NCBI RefSeq assembly: GCF_905163445.1
Contig: NC_053191.1
Location: 7,192,001-7,256,000 of the forward strand
DNA length: 64,000 nt
Direction of reading: 5' to 3'
Source of the DNA: Pararge aegeria
Taxonomy: Eukaryota; Arthropoda; Insecta; Lepidoptera; Nymphalidae
Within the stretch, counting starts at the first letter, position 1; every line of letters starts with the position of its first letter. Position numbers and translations under genes: made by a program. Below, in pieces: positions 61,101-64,000 of the stretch. The notes beneath the pieces are model-generated. The model was given only the letters and a program-made list of their open reading frames with translations, ran no database searches and was not told the origin of the DNA.

Positions 61101-63865
61101 CTTTAAGAAGTAAGTACAAAACCTTTGATGCCGCATTATCAAAGTGCCGATGGTTAAAACATAACTATGCATGCACTCAGTTTGATTTTAATAGATATTT
61201 TTTTATTCGCTATGTTTATGGTATTAGTCGTAATGCGCATAGGTCCAGTTTTTCATATTCTTTGATATAGTTTTTTGCGTCTCATAGAATTCCTAAGCGT
61301 ACCTACCTACCTATACACCGAACTGTTAAACCTAACTACTCCGTGAAATAGCGCTAAGTCCTAGCTGCAAGACGCAAGAGTCTTGCAGGCTATGTCTTGT
61401 TCTTGCTCAAGTCTTGCACGGTCAGTCTTGGTCTTGGTCTTGCTAAAAATACGCGGTCTTGTTCTTGGTCTTGGTCTTGCAAAAACGCAAGAACAAGACC
61501 AAGACTGCAAGACCAAGACTGAATTTGGGCAACACTACTTCTAACCCGTGTTTTAATCGCTTAAATCGGTACATAGATTTGAACTCAACGATAACGCAAA
61601 CAAAATAGCTATACACATTGCACAGAAAAAAAAACAGATCGTCAAACTTGTAAAACTCTCATTTTGCTGTTCGGGGAAATAAAAATCCTACACGTGTAAA
61701 GCTCTTGGCGACCCAGAGACAACCCAACAAATCAGGATTAAAAGGTTTTGTGATAAGTTGAGGTTGGAAGCGTTTTATTGCTATCCATTTGTGATTTAGA
61801 ATCGCCAATCCCTTTGATTGCATATCTAATGGGATTTTACGCAGTTATAACTTCGCTTTGAAATTGATTCCACATTTTAATCTTGATGATGTTATAATGC
61901 CATAATATTTATAAACTAGTTGGATATATATTACAAATAATGTTATCTTAATTGCCTCGTTGGTCTAGTGGTAAGACGGTTCAAGTCCTGATGACGAGGT
62001 CCTGGTTTCGAATCCCGGGTTGAGCCAAATTATATAAGGTGTGCATTTATTATTTATTTACCATTAAAGAATTTACGGCATTAACCCCGTTGGCTCCCGT
62101 GCCTCGGAGAGCACCTAAAGCCGTCAGTCCAGTGATTTTTAGAGGAGGTCTGTGCTCATTATGAACCAACAATGTCTAGTAGGTATATGCACCTAGTACA
62201 TGAATCATTTTGACATTGCTATGAGATTTTCTTGTAAACTTCCTATATTTGAGACAAGTTTTATATTCTAGTAAAAGTTAGCCCTTGACTGCAATCTAAC
62301 CTGGTAGTAAGTGCAAGTCTAATTTAGACTAAGTTAGATTACCATACAGATTAGCCCGCTACCATCTGGTAGCGGGCTAATCTGTATGGTATGGACACCT
62401 AGTCGGTTTTAACGCGACATCGCACCGGAACACTAAATCGCTTAGCGGCACGTCTTTGTCAGTAGGGTGGTAACTAGCCACGGCCAAAGTCTTTCACCAG
62501 ACCGGACCAGAGAAAATTCACAAATTATAAATTTCTAAATTACCCCTACCCGGAATCGAACCTGGGACCTCCTACTTAAATTCACGGCGCAGCTCCTATG
62601 CGCCAGGGAGGTCGACTACTTAATACACACTTTAAAACGTAAAGTTTGTCTAATGACTCTGCCACTTGTTCGTTACGAATATTCTATTGCGAAGAATCTG
62701 AGGAGTTGTTCTTTTTCAACATTATCATGCATTATCTTTCTATTTTGAGAGATGTCAGAGCGGAGCCAACCGCTACCAAGCAACCTTTTCACCTTTTAAC
62801 CTTGTGTGATGTTATATAGAAATACTCTACTTATATTTTACCTTTATTGAAGAGAGCTTACTAAACCTCAGTCTGACTTTGACGCAGACTGACAGTAGCT
62901 GGTATGTAGTTCATAAATATTTATTGAATTTCAGCTGGTATGGCAGGTAGGTTAAGTAGGATTTAAATTAACAAACTCAAGTGATATTAACTATTAAGTT
63001 ACCTACCGACTTAATACTCGTATTAAATTAGAAAACTTTGAATGAAGGCTTTAGACTTTCTAAACAAAATTAATCATATTGTTGCGTGAAAGGATTATAA
63101 GTTCAGTAGTATTATGATATTATGATTGATTTTGTTTCTTTTTGGGATGCACACGTCTTTTACGCTTACATCTTTATATTGCGTGTTTATAACCAAAAGT
63201 CAAAACTGTCTCTATATTTTATCGTTTAGCTAGCGAACTTTAGATATTCTAAACTAAATTATACTCCGATCTTTTAAACTATTGTTGCGTGAAAGGATCA
63301 TTGTACAAAATTCAGTTTCACATTTAAAACATTCAGTATTATTATAATATGATTGTTTTTGTTTCGTTTTAGTATTCACACGTCTTTTACGCTTACATCC
63401 TTATCGCGCGTCTTTATAATCCAAACTTTCTCTATGTCTTTCGTTTAACTAGTGGTTCGGCTGATTCTTCTTCTTCTTCGTCAAGAGAAGTTCTGAGTCC
63501 TGGTCATAGAGTTTGGAGCTGATGTTATTCGCCCAAGAATACCTACCTATTCTCCACCTTTCTTTCTAAGGTGGATGTTTCCACTTCGGTTTTTTTAAGT
63601 TTATTTCCTCAGACTACCGATCTGAACTTGGCTGGTGGTGGACTGCCTTCCGCTTGTATATAATATCTCGTGTAAATTCCTCAAGAGTTTTTTTTTCGTA
63701 GCACTGTCCGGAGGCAGCCTTAGTGTCAGCAAGAGTGCTGGCAGCAGAGGGCACGCCAGCAACACGGTCAGCGTCTGGAGTGGAGAGGCGACCATCAGCT
63801 CCGCGGCCACCTCTGTGCAAGAGAGGATCTGGTTCTTTGTTGTCACAGTCACCGCCGCAATCCAA
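31115..63865 (+). CDS. SGSM: small G protein signaling modulator (SGSM1/2 family), N-terminal part
   Basis: Four exons are visible: 31115-31133, 37322-37431, 39788-39940 and 63702-63865. They join in frame to 148 residues plus two bases, with the rest beyond the window. The protein starts MAAQNK; exons 2-3 give SVKKEVKQLMEEAVTRKFVH, continuing EESGGVTALCGAVEACLGQG. This is the characteristic SGSM N terminus leading into the RUN domain. Exon 4 follows directly as IAK-HCPEAA and then a Ser/Pro/Arg-rich stretch, as in the vertebrate proteins. SGSM proteins carry RUN and TBC domains and act on Rap and Rab GTPases; the TBC part is not in this window. Intron 3 is 23.8 kb, against 6.2 and 2.4 kb for introns 1 and 2. 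All junctions are GT-AG. Splicing of other exons within intron 3 cannot be excluded, but family alignment needs none. Confidence 0.88.
32269..32875 (+). mobile_element. two tandem SINE-B fragments
   Basis: The first (32269-32380) has only the 3' body (accaatccgcatttggccag, then (gatgat)n). The second (about 32560-32875) has head to tail in diverged form, ending gatgatgatcatgat. Confidence 0.6.
33190..33500 (+). repeat. dispersed repeat I
   Basis: Contains tttgatataaatacgactgc, the tacatggactcgaacg block and gcaaagatacctcccggtgt. Related copies: 39380-39510 (same orientation), 44740-44905 and 52905-53050 (inverse). Class unknown. Confidence 0.65.
35284..35487. mobile_element. fold-back MITE with exact 8-bp target duplication
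   Basis: Ends CAGTGGCGTGC / GCACGCCACTG. The halves are largely inverse (gaagaaaatctctagtacg / cgtacttgaggttttcttc). Flanked by ctaacact at 35276-35283 and 35488-35495. Best-preserved insertion of this family here. Confidence 0.88.
36770..36848. repeat. perfect hairpin, 36-bp arms
   Basis: Arms 36770-36805 and 36813-36848 are exact inverse copies around a seven-base centre. The middle gtaggtacctac is itself palindromic. Confidence 0.92.
37432..39787. other. SGSM intron 2
   Basis: Has a reversed SINE-A (37671-37870), a repeat I copy (39380-39510) and a short (ac)n run near 38562. The rest shows no recognisable feature. Confidence 0.6.
37671..37870 (-). mobile_element. SINE-A copy, reverse orientation
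   Basis: Plus strand reads gatcgccatctagcccaaaa, ttatgggtactaag, atacacccagacaatg, then gaacccacggctttggac, the inverse of SINE-A. The first box of the head is truncated. Confidence 0.7.
40703..40925 (+). repeat. repeat E copy
   Basis: Contains gagcaacacttcgtagggta, aacgtgccgccatgtgtgcc, and ggttgtcgtgcttcactcga followed by cgagctctgtt, the fuller version of repeat E. Confidence 0.6.
41040..41245 (-). mobile_element. inverted non-LTR retrotransposon fragment
   Basis: Shares, in inverse orientation, the segment at 25900-26050: ggtcagggctccagagtgag and gcgccgtttcaaggactact. Confidence 0.55.
42855..43108 (+). mobile_element. LINE-like fragment H
   Basis: Matches 58660-58960 through aatagtcccagataaaggga, the caccgagg..gttttagtgggt block and cccacataacccga. 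The pair defines a dispersed family, probably a LINE 3' region. Confidence 0.5.
43885..44010 (+). mobile_element. LINE 3' terminus
   Basis: The segment ggttgtctggaggagatcgc, then ttcaagcgataaggcc, then gcaataaagacttcttc followed by repeated attct: a polyadenylation-type signal plus terminal microsatellite typical of LINE 3' ends. A similar copy at 45420-45610 ends gtgcaataaagtattcg. Confidence 0.55.
44206..44359. mobile_element. fold-back MITE, internally shortened
   Basis: Ends CAATGGCGTGC / GCACGCCACTG. Flanks gctctagt and gttctagt agree at seven of eight positions. A SINE-B copy begins at its right edge. Confidence 0.7.
44358..44645 (+). mobile_element. SINE-B copy
   Basis: ggactt..cttcggggggccgag head with gagtacgaatcccagcg, body gtctggggagacctgaatgc and ctaggccagcgtggtggact, tail gatgatgatgg. 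Confidence 0.75.
44740..44905 (-). repeat. repeat I copy, inverse
   Basis: Contains aagacaccgggagttatctt and tcgataatgcagtcgtattt, the inverse of 33350-33490. A further copy lies at 52905-53050. Confidence 0.65.
46530..46917 (-). repeat. dispersed repeat G
   Basis: Inverse of 55417-55880. Shared blocks include actactaaaccgatcatcat, a gggagaggggatgaaag segment and cgcgaacgaagtcgcgggta. A fragment also lies near 12765-12875. A common lepidopteran repeat of uncertain class. Confidence 0.6.
48050..48312 (+). mobile_element. SINE-B copy
   Basis: Body blocks gaaggaaaacatcgttatac and accgggccagcgttgtggtc, a ttgatgtgatgatgatgatg tail. Confidence 0.7.
49889..50096. mobile_element. fold-back MITE with exact 8-bp target duplication
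   Basis: Starts CAGTGGCGCGGGCGTGC and ends GCATGCAAGTCACTG. Flanked by agcaagcg at 49881-49888 and 50097-50104. Confidence 0.85.
51295..51340. repeat. perfect hairpin, 22-bp arms
   Basis: Arms 51295-51316 and 51319-51340 are exact inverse copies with a two-base centre. Confidence 0.9.
51955..52340 (-). mobile_element. RTE-like LINE remnant
   Basis: The reverse strand includes MERTMLGVSLRDTDIAQRVS, a typical C-terminal block of RTE-type endonuclease-reverse transcriptases, and further along the same breaks as the 7147-7500 copy. Frameshifted and non-functional. Confidence 0.7.
52643..52799 (+). mobile_element. SINE-A copy, 3' truncated
   Basis: cgatggccgattggcacagt head, box B gtgggttcgattcccact, then a short body ending in a (ttta)n-like tail. 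Confidence 0.75.
53655..53945 (-). mobile_element. SINE-C copy
   Basis: From left: cttgactgcaatctcaccta, ggtagcgggctagcc, gcttagcggcacgtctttc, and ccagaccagagaaaattcag. It shows the usual single ggtagcgggcta block with no inverted copy, unlike 62278-62615. Confidence 0.7.
54930..54986. repeat. perfect hairpin, 24-bp arms
   Basis: Arms 54930-54953 and 54963-54986 are exact inverse copies with a nine-base loop, tgtacactg. Confidence 0.9.
55417..55880 (+). repeat. dispersed repeat G
   Basis: Starts agctgttgcccgcgacttcg and ends acattgacatttataatatt. Inverse copy at 46530-46917. Confidence 0.65.
56512..56742 (-). mobile_element. SINE-A copy, reverse orientation
   Basis: Plus strand: (aaat)n, then acatcgccatctagccccaa, gacactgaaaaacattcatg, and ccaaggccttggactcagaa to the head at gctgctcggccatc. 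Confidence 0.75.
58183..58490 (-). mobile_element. SINE-B copy, reverse orientation
   Basis: Plus strand: ccggtccactaaagggcacg, gtagcccaccacgctggccc, gggcacgcaggttaccccat, then gaaatcgaactcggtccccc and aataggctatcaccgc (tRNA-like head). Confidence 0.75.
58660..58960 (+). mobile_element. LINE-like fragment H
   Basis: Matches 42855-43108 in the aatagtcccagacgaaggga and gttttagtgggtag blocks, with the upstream part better preserved. Confidence 0.5.
60131..61537 (-). mobile_element. hAT transposon, 1407 bp, with intact ends and target duplication
   Basis: Terminal inverted repeats TAGTGTTGCCCAAAT (60131-60145) and ATTTGGGCAACACTA (61523-61537) are perfect. The flanks are identical 8-mers, cttctaac (60123-60130 and 61538-61545). 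Inside the ends lie arrays of GGTCTT/AAGACC-type units (about 60146-60290 and 61366-61522), as expected of hAT subterminal transposase-binding motifs. The only recognisable coding part is the transposase C-terminal fragment on the reverse strand, so the copy is non-autonomous. It sits in SGSM intron 3. Confidence 0.93.
60709..60921 (-). pseudogene. hAT transposase C-terminal dimerisation domain fragment
   Basis: A 70-residue open frame, DWWRTHETEYPILSKMARDF continuing to SIPATSVPAERLFSKA and IRKHRNRLS. This is the classical hAT C-terminal dimerisation motif (WW..YP.L...A...L.IP..S...ER.FS). It ends with a stop after ELK. Upstream sequence is blocked by stops and lacks the BED zinc finger and DDE catalytic core, so it is either the last exon of a spliced transposase that has lost the rest, or a decayed copy. 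It sits centrally between the intact ends of the element. Confidence 0.88.
61954..62100 (+). mobile_element. tRNA-derived SINE head, separate family
   Basis: cctcgttggtctagtggtaa (box A) and ggtttcgaatcccggg (box B) are tRNA-like. The would-be acceptor strands do not pair and the sequence continues into a non-tRNA body (ggcattaaccccgttggctc), so this is a SINE rather than a tRNA gene. Confidence 0.6.
62278..62615 (-). mobile_element. SINE-C copy with an internal inverted duplication
   Basis: From left: gcccttgactgcaatctaac, the hairpin at 62340-62391, cacctagtcggttttaacgc, gcggcacgtctttgtcag and the tRNA-like head inverse ggaatcgaacctgggacctc..gcgccagggaggtcg. Box B (reverse strand) is aggttcgattcc. 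Confidence 0.75.
62340..62391. repeat. perfect hairpin, 25-bp arms, inside SINE-C
   Basis: Arms 62340-62364 and 62367-62391 are exact inverse copies with centre tc. Only the right arm corresponds to sequence present in other SINE-C copies. Confidence 0.92.
62616..63701. other. distal end of SGSM intron 3
   Basis: Two diverged tandem segments are visible: 63060-63200 and 63280-63425 both contain tgttgcgtgaaaggat, an agtattat..atgattg block and cacgtcttttacgcttacat. Otherwise nothing recognisable before the exon 4 acceptor at 63701. Confidence 0.5.
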
Positions 63866-64000
63866 GTAAGTGGAGTTACGTGTTGAGGGTATATATACAG
63901 GATTTAGGTATAACTCGTATAAAACTTAAGTATAGTTTTGATTCTATGCAACTACTTATACCAGAAATTGGTTCAATATTTTAAAGTGTACCTAGCTATT
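63866..64000. other. start of SGSM intron 4
   Basis: Begins gtaagtgg after exon 4; no further feature. Confidence 0.6.

Noticed and set aside
61954..62030. Candidate tRNA gene
   Set aside because: Box A and box B are good, but the acceptor arms do not pair and the sequence continues into a SINE-like body.
63601..63886. Minus-strand and alternative plus-strand frames over SGSM exon 4
   Set aside because: The frame joining IAK to HCPEAA in phase 0 matches the SGSM family; the others are shadows.

Overview
The window looks like nuclear DNA from a moth or butterfly (Lepidoptera). It is AT-rich, has GT-AG introns, conserved animal genes, three tRNA-derived SINE families repeated through introns and spacers, remnants of RTE-like LINEs, and many small hAT-type elements. 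I cannot resolve the species. No bacterial operon, CRISPR array, rRNA or intact tRNA gene was seen.

Four protein genes can be reconstructed. (1) 2639-12041 (+): a ten-exon gene for a 485-residue secreted protein built of cysteine-rich EGF/dumpy-type modules with a Lys/Thr/Pro-rich tail. (2) 14374-16422 (+): intronless exocyst subunit EXOC8 (Exo84), 682 residues. (3) 28905-18662 (-): Vps33A, the Sec1/Munc18-type subunit of the HOPS and CORVET tethering complexes, eleven exons and 603 residues. (4) 31115 to beyond the window end (+): the N-terminal part of a small G protein signaling modulator (SGSM1/2 family), four exons seen, with a 23.8 kb third intron. Vps33A and SGSM are divergent, with 2.2 kb between their starts. 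Three of the four (EXOC8, Vps33A, SGSM) act in membrane traffic, but nothing in the sequence suggests they are co-regulated.

Layout: 1-2638 upstream repeats and a possible 5' UTR exon; 2639-12041 EGF gene; 12042-14373 spacer with nested repeats; EXOC8; 16423-18661 repeat-rich spacer between two convergent 3' ends; 18662-28905 Vps33A; 28906-31114 divergent promoter region holding a complete MITE with 8-bp target duplications; 31115-64000 SGSM, mostly intron filled with SINE, LINE and hAT remnants.

The most unusual signals are not genes. They are (a) a 1.4 kb hAT element with perfect 15-bp ends, an 8-bp target duplication and long subterminal GGTCTT arrays; (b) a 381-bp MITE with 30-bp ends about 110 bp upstream of Vps33A, abutting a dense TGTCA/TGACA cluster; (c) a family of CAGTGGCGTGC-ended MITEs, several with clear 8-bp duplications and two nested in other repeats; and (d) at least seven isolated perfect hairpins of 19-36 bp arms, one of which is demonstrably an added inverted copy inside a SINE. 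I found no convincing previously undescribed multi-gene system.
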